Assembly (NCBI GenBank): GCA_903859155.1
Contig: CAIOLO010000034.1
Coordinates: forward strand, 1-42,239
Length of the DNA stretch: 42,239 nucleotides
Origin: an uncultured beta proteobacterium
GTDB taxonomy: Bacteria; Pseudomonadota; Gammaproteobacteria; Burkholderiales; SG8-39
Direction: 5' to 3'
Below the pieces are notes generated by a model. That model ran no database searches and was not told where the DNA came from. It saw only the letters and a list, made by a program, of their open reading frames with translations. This document shows, one piece after another, positions 10,003 through 18,314 of this stretch. Each line of letters begins with the position of its first letter. Within the stretch, counting starts at the first letter, position 1. Made by a program: the position numbers and the translations under genes.

Positions 10003-10040
10003 AGCCGTACCCGTCCGGATGAAACGGGACGGGTACGGCT
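10003..10040. repeat. Perfect 14-bp inverted repeat (hairpin) upstream of cobW-like gene
   Basis: AGCCGTACCCGTCC at 10003-10016 pairs perfectly with GGACGGGTACGGCT at 10027-10040 around a 10-nt loop. On the minus strand the stem is followed by TTTATG, a weak T-run; on plus there is none. It could be a weak terminator, a REP-like element or a regulatory structure. Confidence 0.75.
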
Positions 10041-10078
10041 CGGCATTAGAATTGCCATAAAGTGAGAATTCCTTAGGT

Positions 10079-10112
10079 ATATTGCGATAGCGTTTGCCAT
10101 CTAACGCAATAT
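10079..10112. promoter_or_regulatory. Candidate operator: ATATTGCG...CGCAATAT inverted repeat with adjacent -35-like box
   Basis: ATATTGCG (10079-10086) and CGCAATAT (10105-10112) form an inverted repeat with an 18-bp centre. Two bases downstream a perfect TTGACA (10115-10120) could be a -35 box, but the hexamer 17 bp further (TAGCCT) is a poor -10 and leaves almost no leader before ATG 10150. COG0523 genes are often controlled by metal regulators such as Zur, but the repeat does not clearly match a Zur box. The binding protein is unknown. Confidence 0.35.
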
Positions 10113-10149
10113 TCTTGACATAGCATGAACCAGTGTCTAGCCTAGCAGA

Positions 10150-11208
10150 ATGAATCCGATCGATAGCGAGCGCCTGCCTGTTGCCGTGCTTACCGGCTTT
10201 CTCGGCAGCGGCAAGACGACCCTGTTGAACCGGTTGCTGCGTCACACGGACATGGGCGATGCGGCGGTCATCGTCAACGAGTTCGGCGAAATTGGCATCG
10301 ACAATGCGCTGGTGGAGGCGAGCACCGACGAGATCGTCCTTCTGCCTTCGGGTTGCCTTTGTTGCACGGTGCGCGGCGACCTGGTCAACACGCTTCGCGA
10401 CCTTTCGATGAAGCGGGTGATGGGGGCGGTGCCGCCGTTTCGCCGCGTCCTCATCGAAACCACCGGGCTTGCGGATCCGGCACCGATAATCCACGCATTG
10501 ATGGCTTTCCCGGTGACGCGGCGTTACCGCCTCGACGCGGTACTGACCACCGTCGATAGCGTCAATGGCGAGTCGACGCTGGACAGTTATCCAGAAGCCG
10601 TGAAGCAGGTTGCTGTTGCCGACCGCTTGTTCCTGACCAAGATCGACCTTGCCTCGCAAGCCTCGGTGGAATCCTTGCGCGCACGCCTTGTCGCACTGAA
10701 CCCGGCGGCCCCCATAACGTCGACCGGCGATAAATTCGCCCCCGGCATGCTGTTTGATGCAGCGCTGTACGACCCGGCAACCAAGACAGTGGACGTGCAG
10801 AACTGGTTGCGCGCGGAGGCGTACGAAGGCCGCAAAAACGCCCCCGATACAGCGCGCCACCCGACAGGAATCGACTCTTTTTGCAGCATCATCGACGATC
10901 CGCTTGAGTGGCGGCACATCGCCGCATGGCTGGATTTGCTTGCCGGGCACCGCGGCGAAAGGTTGCTGCGCGTAAAGGGGATTTTCAATGTGCGCGATGC
11001 GGGGGGGCCGATCGTCGTCCAAGCCGTTCAGCACCTGTTTCATCCGCCGCTTCAACTCGAGAGCTGGCCCGACGCCGACCGTCGCTCGCGGGTCGTCTTC
11101 ATCACCCGCGACCTCCGGCGGGAAGTGATCGAAGAGACGCTTGCCGCGCTTCGCAATGGAACTGGCGCCACCTTCCGATCCGATTTATCGTCCTCATTAA
11201 CCAACTGA
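10150..11208 (+). CDS. CobW/COG0523 family GTP-dependent metallochaperone
   Basis: A 352-residue G3E-family GTPase. Walker A is GFLGSGKT (16-23), the metal-binding GCLCC motif lies at 68-72, then ETTGLADP and the guanine-specificity motif TKID (in place of NKxD). The C-terminal part matches the CobW_C domain. Family members load zinc, cobalt, nickel or iron into client enzymes or help during metal limitation. Its stop lies just 1 nt before an alternative TTG start of the amidohydrolase, so the two are probably co-transcribed and the amidohydrolase, a metal enzyme, is a reasonable client (inference). Confidence 0.92.
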   Translation: MNPIDSERLPVAVLTGFLGSGKTTLLNRLLRHTDMGDAAVIVNEFGEIGIDNALVEASTDEIVLLPSGCLCCTVRGDLVNTLRDLSMKRVMGAVPPFRRVLIETTGLADPAPIIHALMAFPVTRRYRLDAVLTTVDSVNGESTLDSYPEAVKQVAVADRLFLTKIDLASQASVESLRARLVALNPAAPITSTGDKFAPGMLFDAALYDPATKTVDVQNWLRAEAYEGRKNAPDTARHPTGIDSFCSIIDDPLEWRHIAAWLDLLAGHRGERLLRVKGIFNVRDAGGPIVVQAVQHLFHPPLQLESWPDADRRSRVVFITRDLRREVIEETLAALRNGTGATFRSDLSSSLTN

Positions 11209-11233
11209 ATTGACCTCTGAACGGAACCTCTCC

Positions 11234-12649
11234 ATGGAACTTGACACGCTCATCTGCAACGCACTCATCATCGGCGCCGAAGGCCGCCAGCACGGCAGCA
11301 TCGGCATTCGCGGTGAGCGCATCGCCGGCATTTACGCGCCGGGTGCCGAACCGCCGGCGAAGGAAACCATCGACGCCGGCGGCAAAGCCCTGCTCCCCGG
11401 GGTGATCGACATGCACAGCCATCACCGCGAGGGGTCGCTGCCCGGATTCGAGTACAAAGACACGATATACAGCTCGACCCGCCAGTGCGCGGCCGGCGGG
11501 GTAACCACTTCGGTGGGCATGCCCAACGTCACGCCGCCGCCCAACTCGCTGGATTTGCTTCACAAGCAGTTCGCGCTCTACCAGCGCGATGCCATCGTCG
11601 ACTGGAACTTCAACCCCGCCCCGACGCTGCTCGACGAAGTCCCCGCGATGGCCAAGACCGGCATTGCTTCATTCAAGATATTCATGGTGGTCGACACCGG
11701 GCGCAGCTACCCGCACATGCCCGGCATCGGCGTGCACGATCATGGAAAACTGCTCAGCATCATGGAAGCCTGTGCCGCGCAGAACGTACCGTTGATGGTG
11801 CATCCGCATGACCAGGCACTGATGGACCAGATCGAGCAGAAGTTCTGGGCGCGCGGTGAGCGCGATGCGCTTGCCTACGCCAAGGCCTATGCGGCGCACG
11901 ATGGCGTCATCTGGGAATCCGCGATCTCGACGCTGCTCAGGCTGCAGAAGGCCAGCGGCGTGCACCTGCACATCCTGCATACGCAGACCGCCGGCAGCGT
12001 TGATCTCATCCGCCGCGCCAAGATGGCCGGGCAGCGCGTCACCTGCGAGATCAACCCCTGGGCGCTGTTCCTCGGCTGCAGCTGGGCGGCCATCGAACGC
12101 CTGGGCTCCTACGCGCTTTCGTACTGGGTGCCCGAGAAAAACACACCCGACCTTTGGGGCGGGCTCAAGGACGGCACCATAGACATCGTCGCCACAGACC
12201 ACGCCCCCCACACCCGCGAGGAAAAAGAGATTGGCTGGACGGACGGCTGGAAAGCGCACACGGGCACGCCGTCCACCCAGTTCTACCTGAGCCTGTTGCT
12301 CAACGCCGCGTCGCAGGGAAAGATTTCACTGGAACGGGTGGTTGAGGCAACCTCGACCGCGCCGGCCCGGATTTTCGGACTGATCGACAAGGGCGAGATA
12401 CGCGTGGGTGCGTTCGCGGACCTGGTGATCGCCGATCTCGGCCAGGAAATGGTCATCCGCGACGAGGAGGTGCTCAGCCTCACCGGCTGGACGCCGTATG
12501 CGGGCGACAAGGTCAAGGGCGTGCCGGTCAGGACGATAGTGCGCGGACGCACAGTCTACGTCGATGGCAAGGTGGTTGGCGAAAAGGGCTGGGGCAAGCA
12601 GGCCATCGCGGAGTACCCGGGCTCGGCGACCACACAACGCGCGGCGTGA
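11234..12649 (+). CDS. Amidohydrolase, dihydroorotase/dihydropyrimidinase (hydantoinase)-like
   Basis: 471 residues from the chosen ATG (an in-frame TTG at 11210 would add 8). The metal motif HSH is at 61-63 (DMHSHH), the likely carbamylated lysine in ASFKIFM is Lys148, further histidines occur in MVHPHD and HILHTQT, and the catalytic aspartate is in ATDHAPHT (Asp322). This is the binuclear-metal cyclic amidase architecture that opens hydantoins, dihydropyrimidines, allantoin or similar rings to N-carbamoyl acids. It sits between a metallochaperone and ABC uptake genes; its stop overlaps the permease GTG start. True substrate unknown; biosynthetic dihydroorotase is less likely from context. 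Confidence 0.88.
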   Translation: MELDTLICNALIIGAEGRQHGSIGIRGERIAGIYAPGAEPPAKETIDAGGKALLPGVIDMHSHHREGSLPGFEYKDTIYSSTRQCAAGGVTTSVGMPNVTPPPNSLDLLHKQFALYQRDAIVDWNFNPAPTLLDEVPAMAKTGIASFKIFMVVDTGRSYPHMPGIGVHDHGKLLSIMEACAAQNVPLMVHPHDQALMDQIEQKFWARGERDALAYAKAYAAHDGVIWESAISTLLRLQKASGVHLHILHTQTAGSVDLIRRAKMAGQRVTCEINPWALFLGCSWAAIERLGSYALSYWVPEKNTPDLWGGLKDGTIDIVATDHAPHTREEKEIGWTDGWKAHTGTPSTQFYLSLLLNAASQGKISLERVVEATSTAPARIFGLIDKGEIRVGAFADLVIADLGQEMVIRDEEVLSLTGWTPYAGDKVKGVPVRTIVRGRTVYVDGKVVGEKGWGKQAIAEYPGSATTQRAA

Positions 12650-13437
12650 GTGCGTTTTTAGAATGGCTGGAGAGCGACGCGCGCGGCGCAGGTGCGACGC
12701 GTGTCGCGCTTTCGTTCGCCGTCTTTTTCATTGCATGGCAACTGCTGGCGCTGCTCGTTACCAACACCATGATCATGGCGCCGCCGCTGGCGGTATTCAA
12801 ATCGCTCTGGGTCGAGACGCAAAGCGGCGCAATGTGGAAACATGCCCTGGCCACGGTGGGCGTGGTGCTGCTTTCGTTTCCGGTTGCGGTGCTGCTGGGC
12901 GTGATGATCGGTCTTGCCCTTGCCTCGAGCAAGCTCATGACACTCACCGCAAGCCCTTTGCTCACCGCGATGTACTCGGTGCCGGTGGTCGCGCTGGCGC
13001 CGCTGTTCATCTCCTGGCTCGGCCTCGGCCTCGCATCCAAATTCGTCATCGTCGTGCTGGTGGCGATTTTCCCGGTGATCGTCTCAACCGAGGTCGCGCT
13101 GCGCTCCACAGACGCGCATCTGATCGAAGCCGCGCGCTCGTTCAACGCCCGCCCTTTGCAGATTTTCACAACGGTCACCTTCCCTTTCGCGGTGCCCTTC
13201 ATCGTCGGCGGCGTGCGTGTCGCATGGGCGCGAGCGCTGGTGGGCGTGGTGGTAGCGGAGTTCTTCGGCGCATTCGCCGGATTCGGCTTCGCCATCCTTG
13301 CGGCAGGGCAGACCTTCGACACCCCTGTGTTGCTGGGCTACGTGTTCGTGCTCGGCATCCTGGGTCTTATCGGCAGCGTGCTGCTGCACGCGCTGGAGCG
13401 CCACCTCGCCCCCTGGCGAGAGGAACTGGGCCAGTGA
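12646..13437 (+). CDS. ABC transporter permease, nitrate/sulfonate/taurine (SsuC/TauC) type
   Basis: 263-residue membrane protein with about six hydrophobic segments and a BPD_transp_1 domain. The cytoplasmic EAA-like loop is AARSFNARPLQIFTTVTFPF. It starts with GTG inside the amidohydrolase stop (GTGA) and ends in the same 4-nt arrangement with the ATPase, so amidohydrolase, permease and ATPase are translationally coupled. With the ATPase it forms an SsuBC-like importer core; the likely receptor is on the opposite strand at 14238-15212. Confidence 0.9.
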   Translation: MSAFLEWLESDARGAGATRVALSFAVFFIAWQLLALLVTNTMIMAPPLAVFKSLWVETQSGAMWKHALATVGVVLLSFPVAVLLGVMIGLALASSKLMTLTASPLLTAMYSVPVVALAPLFISWLGLGLASKFVIVVLVAIFPVIVSTEVALRSTDAHLIEAARSFNARPLQIFTTVTFPFAVPFIVGGVRVAWARALVGVVVAEFFGAFAGFGFAILAAGQTFDTPVLLGYVFVLGILGLIGSVLLHALERHLAPWREELGQ

Positions 13438-14231
13438 ACGCGCCCATCCTCGAAGTTCGTGCCGTCAGCAAGACGTTCCAGCGCACTGGGAAGCCTTCTG
13501 TGGAGGCGCTTGCGCGCATCGACCTGTCCTTCGCACCCGGAGAGTTCGTGTCCATCGTTGGTGCCAGCGGCAGCGGGAAATCGACGCTGATTCGAATCAT
13601 CGACGGCCTGTTGCAGCCCACCTCGGGCGAAGTCTGCGTCGAGGGAAAACCCGTCACCTCGCCCGGCCCGGATCGCGCCGTGGTGTTTCAGCAGGACTCG
13701 CTCCTGCCATGGAAATCGGTGATGGACAATGTGATGTATGGCTTGCGCATCGCCCGGGTGCCGCATGCCCAGGCACGTTCGACGGCGCAGCATTTCATCG
13801 ACCTTGCCGGTTTGACGGGCTTCGAGACGCATTACCCGCATCAGCTCTCGGGCGGGATGAGGCAGAGGGTCAATGTCGCCCGGGCGCTCGCTGTGAGCCC
13901 GAAAATCCTGCTGCTCGACGAGCCCTTCGCGGCGCTGGATTCCCAGACGCGCGAGATCATGCAAACCGAACTACTGAAAATATGGGACGCGGAGAAAAAA
14001 ACGGTGGTGCTGATCACCCATCAGATCGAGGAGGCGGTGTTTCTCTCCGATCGGGTGATCGTGTTCAGCGCCAGGCCCGGCAAGGTAAAGGCATCGATTA
14101 CGATCGACCTGCCGCGGCCGCGCCCGCTGGCGATGAAACGCACCACAGCATTCACCGGACACGTCGATCATATCTGGAAGCTGATAGAGGACGAGGTGCG
14201 CAGTGCGATGGGTCTGGCGACACTGACTTGA
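13434..14231 (+). CDS. ABC transporter ATP-binding protein, nitrate/sulfonate/taurine (SsuB/TauB) type
   Basis: 265 residues from GTG 13434, which overlaps the permease stop as GTGA; a much longer upstream frame is a shadow of the permease. Walker A GASGSGKST, Q-loop FQQDSLLPWKSV, signature [15 protein letters not shown], Walker B ILLLDEPFAALD and H-loop LITHQIEEAV are intact. The LPW element in the Q-loop is characteristic of the SsuB/TauB/NrtD group. It ends 6 bp before the convergent binding-protein stop. Confidence 0.93.
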   Translation: MNAPILEVRAVSKTFQRTGKPSVEALARIDLSFAPGEFVSIVGASGSGKSTLIRIIDGLLQPTSGEVCVEGKPVTSPGPDRAVVFQQDSLLPWKSVMDNVMYGLRIARVPHAQARSTAQHFIDLAGLTGFETHYPHQLSGGMRQRVNVARALAVSPKILLLDEPFAALDSQTREIMQTELLKIWDAEKKTVVLITHQIEEAVFLSDRVIVFSARPGKVKASITIDLPRPRPLAMKRTTAFTGHVDHIWKLIEDEVRSAMGLATLT

Positions 14232-14237
14232 GCGCGC

Positions 14238-15212
14238 CTATTTCCCGGTGAGGAAACTGCGGTCGAAATAGCGCTCCAGCGCGAATGGTTTGCGCGGCGA
14301 GGATCCCAGTGCAATCGCATCGTCGATGGCCATGATGTTCTGCAGCCCGGCGGCGGTCAGCATCAGGTCGCGCGGAATCGCCTTCTGCTCGATGATCACG
14401 AACTGGTAGGACGCGTCGGCGACATCCGCCGCGCTCTTGGTGTAGTTGGCGAGGATTTTCCCAGCCTCGGCGCGATTGGCGGTGTTATTGATCCATTCAG
14501 AGGCGTCACGCAGCGCGAGCGTAACCGCCACGGCCTGCCGGCGGTTCTTTTGCGCCCAGGCGGTGTTCACGATCAGCGGTGTCTGCACATACTCCTCTTT
14601 GTATACGTCAAGGATCTTCATGTTGTCGCGCTCCCCGAGCGTGTCGAAGGGCGCGAGCATCAGCGCACCCTGCACCTGGCCGGCCTTGAGCGAGAGCAGT
14701 CGATCGCGCGAATTGGCGATCGAGACCATCTGCACGCCGCGCGGATCGACGTTGAGATTTTTCAGCTGATAGCGCAGCAGGTTGGCGGTGCCGCCTTCGA
14801 CCGCCCCGGCGGTGACGGGCTTGCCCGCGAGTTCCGCCACGGTCTTGATGCCGGGAGCGCCCATCAAGCGCAATATGGTGCGCCCGAGCACGGCGCCGGT
14901 GATGATGACCGGAGCCCCCTGGTCGATTGCGCGTATGACGACATCGCCCAGTGACACGCCCGCGTCCGCGCTGCCGGTGGACACCGCCTGCAGCAGCACC
15001 GGGCTGGACGACGTTTGCAGGACATCGACGCTTATGCCGCGTGCAGCGTACATCCTGCGTTCCTCGGCAATCGCGTGCAGCCACAGTAGTGCGCTTGGCG
15101 CAAGCACCGCGAGTCGCACGGTTTCGAGTTTGGCCTGTGCAAGAGCGGCACGCGGTCCGGCCCCGAAAAGGGCGGCAGAACAAAGCAGCAATAGAAAGAG
15201 ATTTCGACGCAT
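14238..15212 (-). CDS. ABC transporter substrate-binding protein, NMT1/SsuA-like
   Basis: 324 residues beginning at an ATG preceded by GGAGAAGATC. The signal peptide (NLFLLLLCSAALFGAG...ALAQ) leads into a type-II periplasmic binding fold with SPVLLQAVSTGSADAGVSLG, typical of NMT1/SsuA-like receptors. It lies convergent to the permease/ATPase genes and divergent from the IclR regulator, so it is the probable receptor of that importer but is transcribed separately. Ligand unknown; these receptors bind sulfonates, pyrimidine precursors, aromatic acids and others. Confidence 0.88.
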   Translation of the reverse strand: MRRNLFLLLLCSAALFGAGPRAALAQAKLETVRLAVLAPSALLWLHAIAEERRMYAARGISVDVLQTSSSPVLLQAVSTGSADAGVSLGDVVIRAIDQGAPVIITGAVLGRTILRLMGAPGIKTVAELAGKPVTAGAVEGGTANLLRYQLKNLNVDPRGVQMVSIANSRDRLLSLKAGQVQGALMLAPFDTLGERDNMKILDVYKEEYVQTPLIVNTAWAQKNRRQAVAVTLALRDASEWINNTANRAEAGKILANYTKSAADVADASYQFVIIEQKAIPRDLMLTAAGLQNIMAIDDAIALGSSPRKPFALERYFDRSFLTGK

Positions 15213-15276
15213 GATCTTCTCCACTTTCGTGCATTAACCGGTTGTTCAGTTATGCTAGCACACGTTTATCAGCAGG

Positions 15277-15286
15277 CGATTAATCG
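15277..15286. promoter_or_regulatory. Candidate operator palindrome between binding protein and IclR gene
   Basis: The divergent 128-bp gap contains the perfect palindrome CGATTAATCG, and a second one, AACCGGTT, at about 15236-15243. Palindromes in the gap beside an IclR-type gene are plausible regulator sites, since IclR proteins usually control adjacent divergent genes. Binding is inferred only. Confidence 0.3.
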
Positions 15287-15340
15287 AAGCATATGTCCAG
15301 ATGAAATTTTTCAAATACCCGGAAACAGGGAGCGCTTGAT

Positions 15341-16171
15341 TTGGGCCAGGCCAGCAGCGCCCGCCGTCTCCTCGGGCTTCTAGATCTGTTCTCCCCGCAA
15401 AAACCGGTTTGGACTGTTGAGGGCATGGCGCGTGGCGCCAAGCTGTCGGTCTCGACCACCTATCGTTACGTTCGTGACCTGACCGCGGTCGGCCTGCTCG
15501 CGCCGGCTGGCGCGCCCGGTTATGTGCTCGGGCCGGCGATCATCGAATACGACCGGCAGATCCGGCAAAGCGACCCGCTGCTGATGAAGGCGGTGCCCGT
15601 GTCACGTTGGCTGCTGCAGCAGGCGGCGCCGAACGGCGCGGTGGTCATTTCGCGCTGGTACCGCGACAAGGTCATGTGCCTGCACCAGGAGTCCGGCGGC
15701 GCGCATCCGCTGGCGGCAAGCTACGAGCGCGGCTTGCCTATGTCGCTGTTTCGCGGTGCGACCTCCAAGATCATTCTTGCCAATTTGCCGGACAGGCTGC
15801 TGCGGCGCTTGTTCGATGACCGAAGACGAGAAGCCCTGGCAGCTGGCCTGGGCGGTGACTGGACGCAATTTCGCCGCTCGCTCCGGGCGCTGCGCGATGC
15901 CGGTGTCTGCCAGACGGCATCTGAAGTTGCGGCAGGCCGCATAGGGATATCCGCTCCGATCTTTTCTGATGGCAAGGTGCTGGGGAGCATTTCCATCGTT
16001 CTGGCCAAACGCACTTTGACCGCTCCCGTGTCGGCGCGCCTGCGGGCGCTGGTCATTGCCGCGGGCGCCGAAGTCAGCGCGGCGCTGGATTCGGCAACGG
16101 CAAGCCAAACCAGCAAGAAACCCTCAAAGGGGAAAAAGGGCCGTGCTGGTGCGGCGGCCCCCACATGCTGA
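15341..16171 (+). CDS. IclR-family transcriptional regulator
   Basis: 276 residues starting with TTG preceded by an AGGGAG element. The N-terminal winged helix covers about residues 5-60 (RRLLGLLDLFSPQKPVW, SVSTTYRYVRDLTAVGLL); the C-terminal ligand-binding domain follows, with the family-typical SAPIFSDGKVLGSISIVLAK. The C-terminal tail is basic (QTSKKPSKGKKGR). Position suggests it senses the substrate or product of the neighbouring amidohydrolase/ABC/amidase cluster and controls the divergent binding protein. No other regulator is in this cluster. Confidence 0.88.
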   Translation: MGQASSARRLLGLLDLFSPQKPVWTVEGMARGAKLSVSTTYRYVRDLTAVGLLAPAGAPGYVLGPAIIEYDRQIRQSDPLLMKAVPVSRWLLQQAAPNGAVVISRWYRDKVMCLHQESGGAHPLAASYERGLPMSLFRGATSKIILANLPDRLLRRLFDDRRREALAAGLGGDWTQFRRSLRALRDAGVCQTASEVAAGRIGISAPIFSDGKVLGSISIVLAKRTLTAPVSARLRALVIAAGAEVSAALDSATASQTSKKPSKGKKGRAGAAAPTC

Positions 16172-16200
16172 TTCTTCGTGCCTCGACGGGGTGACAGGCA

Positions 16201-17130
16201 TCAGAGCCCTTGCATCGCCCGCTCGTAATAGCTGAGGTCTATGTAACGTTCCGGTGGCGGCGGATTACCCCCCCATTGACCCTCGATTTCGGCGCGAAGC
16301 GCAAGCACGTTGCGAAATCCGGGCATGTCGAGCTTCGCATCGATCGCGAAGCCACCCAGCGGATCCGTGGCAATTTCATAGCAACGGGTCGCAATGTCCT
16401 GCGGCAGGTTCAGGCCCGCCGCCAGCATGCCGATCGCTTCTGCCCTATTGGAAGGGTCAAGCGTCCAGCGCAGGCCCTCGACGTAAGCTTGCGTGTAACG
16501 CGCCAGCACGCCGTCGTTTTCAGAGGCCCAGGAGCGCAGCGCAAAACCGGTGGTTGATTGATAGGGGCCAATCATGTCGACTGCCACCCCCATTTCCTTA
16601 AGGCCGGCACGTTGGGCGTGGATGGCGAAGGGCAGGTTGAGCATCGCTGCCTTGTAGGAATTGTCCTTCTGCATTCCCTCCAGGCGGAAGCGCGTCGCGC
16701 CGAGCGATTTCACCGTGTAGTCGCCGCGGTTTAGGCCATGGTTCTTGAGAACCTTGTAGAGAATCAGAGCGAATGCGGTATCAGGGGCGTCGACCACGAC
16801 TGTTTTGCCGCGCAGCTCCGCCAGCGACTCCACATCCGGCTGCACAAAGAGATGATTGAAGCCGTTATCGCCGCCGATGAATACCACGGTGTCGACCTTG
16901 GACTGTTCGGTCATCGCCACGGCGTTGTCCACCGAAGTGTGGACGATCTGGTAGCGACCCTCGGCCAGACCGTTGCGCAGTTCCTCCGAGTTGGGAGCCA
17001 CAGGCAGATCCACCTCGAGGCCGCGCCCGGCAAAAAACCCCTTCTGCTGCGCCGCATAGAGGGGCAGGTTCTGCACGCCCTGGAAAAGCATGACATTCAG
17101 GCGCAAGGGCAAGGACTGGCCCGGCATCAT
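16201..17130 (-). CDS. NMT1/THI5-like substrate-binding protein without an evident signal peptide
   Basis: 309 residues from the tandem ATG at 17130/17127. The fold is recognisable from QNLPLYAAQQKGFFAGRGLE near the start and YQIVHTSVDNAVAM, as in NMT1/THI5-like receptors. The frame stays open 45 codons further upstream, but that part has no hydrophobic core, and neither start gives a signal peptide. So the protein may be cytoplasmic, may be exported with help, or the true N-terminus may be lost. It is convergent with the IclR gene (29-bp gap) and divergent from the isochorismatase-fold amidase. Confidence 0.75.
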   Translation of the reverse strand: MMPGQSLPLRLNVMLFQGVQNLPLYAAQQKGFFAGRGLEVDLPVAPNSEELRNGLAEGRYQIVHTSVDNAVAMTEQSKVDTVVFIGGDNGFNHLFVQPDVESLAELRGKTVVVDAPDTAFALILYKVLKNHGLNRGDYTVKSLGATRFRLEGMQKDNSYKAAMLNLPFAIHAQRAGLKEMGVAVDMIGPYQSTTGFALRSWASENDGVLARYTQAYVEGLRWTLDPSNRAEAIGMLAAGLNLPQDIATRCYEIATDPLGGFAIDAKLDMPGFRNVLALRAEIEGQWGGNPPPPERYIDLSYYERAMQGL

Positions 17131-17473
17131 GCGAGCACCATTCGGATTCGTACAGGCACCGCCGGAAACACAATTCTTATCTTCAAAATTATTGACCCCC
17201 TCGACGAGTACCAATCGGCCTTTGCCATTCTCAAGGACCGATGTTGGTGCGTCACCCGGCTGCAAAACGGATCGCGCAAATGTGCCTCAGGGCAGAAACA
17301 CCAGTGAACGTTCGCGCCCGGCAGAGCGAATGATAATCTGGAAATGCTTGCCCCATGCCCGCTGTCAAGCGGTCGCCAATTTATTCCAGCCCCACCGGTC
17401 CGCCAACATCTGTGCAAGAGCGGCACGAAGGCGGCGCCCCCTTGGCGTAGAATCGAAAAAAAACGGAGGCACC
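17131..17473. other. Divergent gap between NMT1-like protein and amidase
   Basis: Up to 17265 the minus strand remains open as a possible N-terminal extension of the NMT1-like protein. Beyond this I see only the Shine-Dalgarno GGAGG at 17465-17469 for the plus-strand amidase; no recognisable gene, repeat or RNA. Confidence 0.5.
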
Positions 17474-18238
17474 ATGGACGAACCCGTCTGGAACCAGTTT
17501 TTGACAGAGCGCGACAAGCAGGTATTTGGCACTAGCGGCTACGGCGCGCGCCAGGGTTTCGGCAAGCGGCCGGCGCTCTTGATCATCGACGTCAATTACA
17601 ACTTCTGCGGCGACCGGCCCGAGCCGATCCTGCAGTCGATCAAGCGCTGGCGCAATTCCTGCGGTGAGGAAGCCTGGGTGGGTGTGCGCGCTATTCAGCG
17701 GCTGCTTGCGGCTGCACGCGAGCGGAATCTGCCGGTAATCTACACCACCGGGGTGCGGCGGCCGGACAACTGGGATGCGGGGGCGTGGGCCTGGAAGAAC
17801 ACCCGCAACGGCGAACGCCCGACCACCTCGGGCACGGAGCTGGCCGGCGACACCATCGTCGCGGAGATCGCGCCGCAGACGCGCGACATCGTCATCGCGA
17901 AGCTAAAGGCAAGCGCGTTTCACGGAACGCCGCTCAGTAGCTTTCTGACGCTGCTGGGCGCCGACAGCCTGATCGTCACCGGCACCACCACCAGCGGTTG
18001 TGTGCGTGCCACTGTGCTGGACGCTTTTGCCGAAAACTACCGTGTGGCGGTGGTGGAAGAGGGCTGCTTCGACCGCTCGCAGGCAAGCCATGCCATCAAC
18101 CTGTGCGACATGCACGCGAAGTACGCCGATGTCGTCAAACTGGAGGAGACCATTGCGTTCATCCAGTCGCTGCCGCAGGGGCTGTTTCATCTGCCGCAAG
18201 GCGAGCAGCCGGCCGCTCTCGGGGCGGCGAACAGCTAG
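17474..18238 (+). CDS. Isochorismatase-family cysteine hydrolase (N-carbamoylsarcosine amidase/maleamate amidase-like)
   Basis: 254 residues; the ATG follows GGAGG at ideal distance, while the longer open frame upstream is not supported. The catalytic triad is visible: Asp39 in LLIIDVNYNF, Lys143 in AKLKASAF and nucleophile Cys176 in TTTSGCVRATVLDAF; the preceding TTTSGC is typical. Such enzymes hydrolyse N-carbamoyl compounds, maleamate, nicotinamide or isochorismate. Next to a hydantoinase-like ring opener, release of CO2 and ammonia from an N-carbamoyl intermediate is an attractive role (inference). It faces a convergent aldolase gene across a terminator-like hairpin. Confidence 0.88.
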   Translation: MDEPVWNQFLTERDKQVFGTSGYGARQGFGKRPALLIIDVNYNFCGDRPEPILQSIKRWRNSCGEEAWVGVRAIQRLLAAARERNLPVIYTTGVRRPDNWDAGAWAWKNTRNGERPTTSGTELAGDTIVAEIAPQTRDIVIAKLKASAFHGTPLSSFLTLLGADSLIVTGTTTSGCVRATVLDAFAENYRVAVVEEGCFDRSQASHAINLCDMHAKYADVVKLEETIAFIQSLPQGLFHLPQGEQPAALGAANS

Positions 18239-18264
18239 CATAGACCGCCGTCGCAAAAATCTCG

Positions 18265-18297
18265 CGCCGGCTGCTGGAAGCAGCGCGGCGAGCTTTT
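18265..18297. terminator. Bidirectional terminator between convergent genes
   Basis: CGCCG-GCTGC (18265-18274), loop TGGAA, GCAGC-G-CGGCG (18280-18290): a 10-bp stem with one bulged G. On plus it is followed by AGCTTTT (T's to 18297); on minus by GAGATTTTTG (A-run at 18255-18259 on plus). This fits an intrinsic terminator serving both convergent genes. Confidence 0.65.
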
Positions 18298-18314
18298 GGC
18301 CGCGCGGTCCTGGC

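Larger units (their letters stand above)
9842..10149. other. Divergent intergenic region between peptide ABC operon and cobW-like gene
   Basis: This 308-bp space must hold promoters for both divergent operons. I see a 14-bp perfect hairpin (10003-10040), an 8-bp inverted repeat (10079-10112) and a TTGACA at 10115-10120, each listed separately. No convincing short gene was found. Confidence 0.6.

Noticed and set aside
10115-10143. TTGACA with TAGCCT as the cobW promoter
   Set aside because: The -10 is poor and the leader would be only a few bases; not listed as a promoter by itself.
12564-13433. 290-codon N-terminal extension of the ABC ATPase
   Set aside because: It overlaps the permease in another frame; the GTG at 13434 overlapping the permease stop is the natural start.
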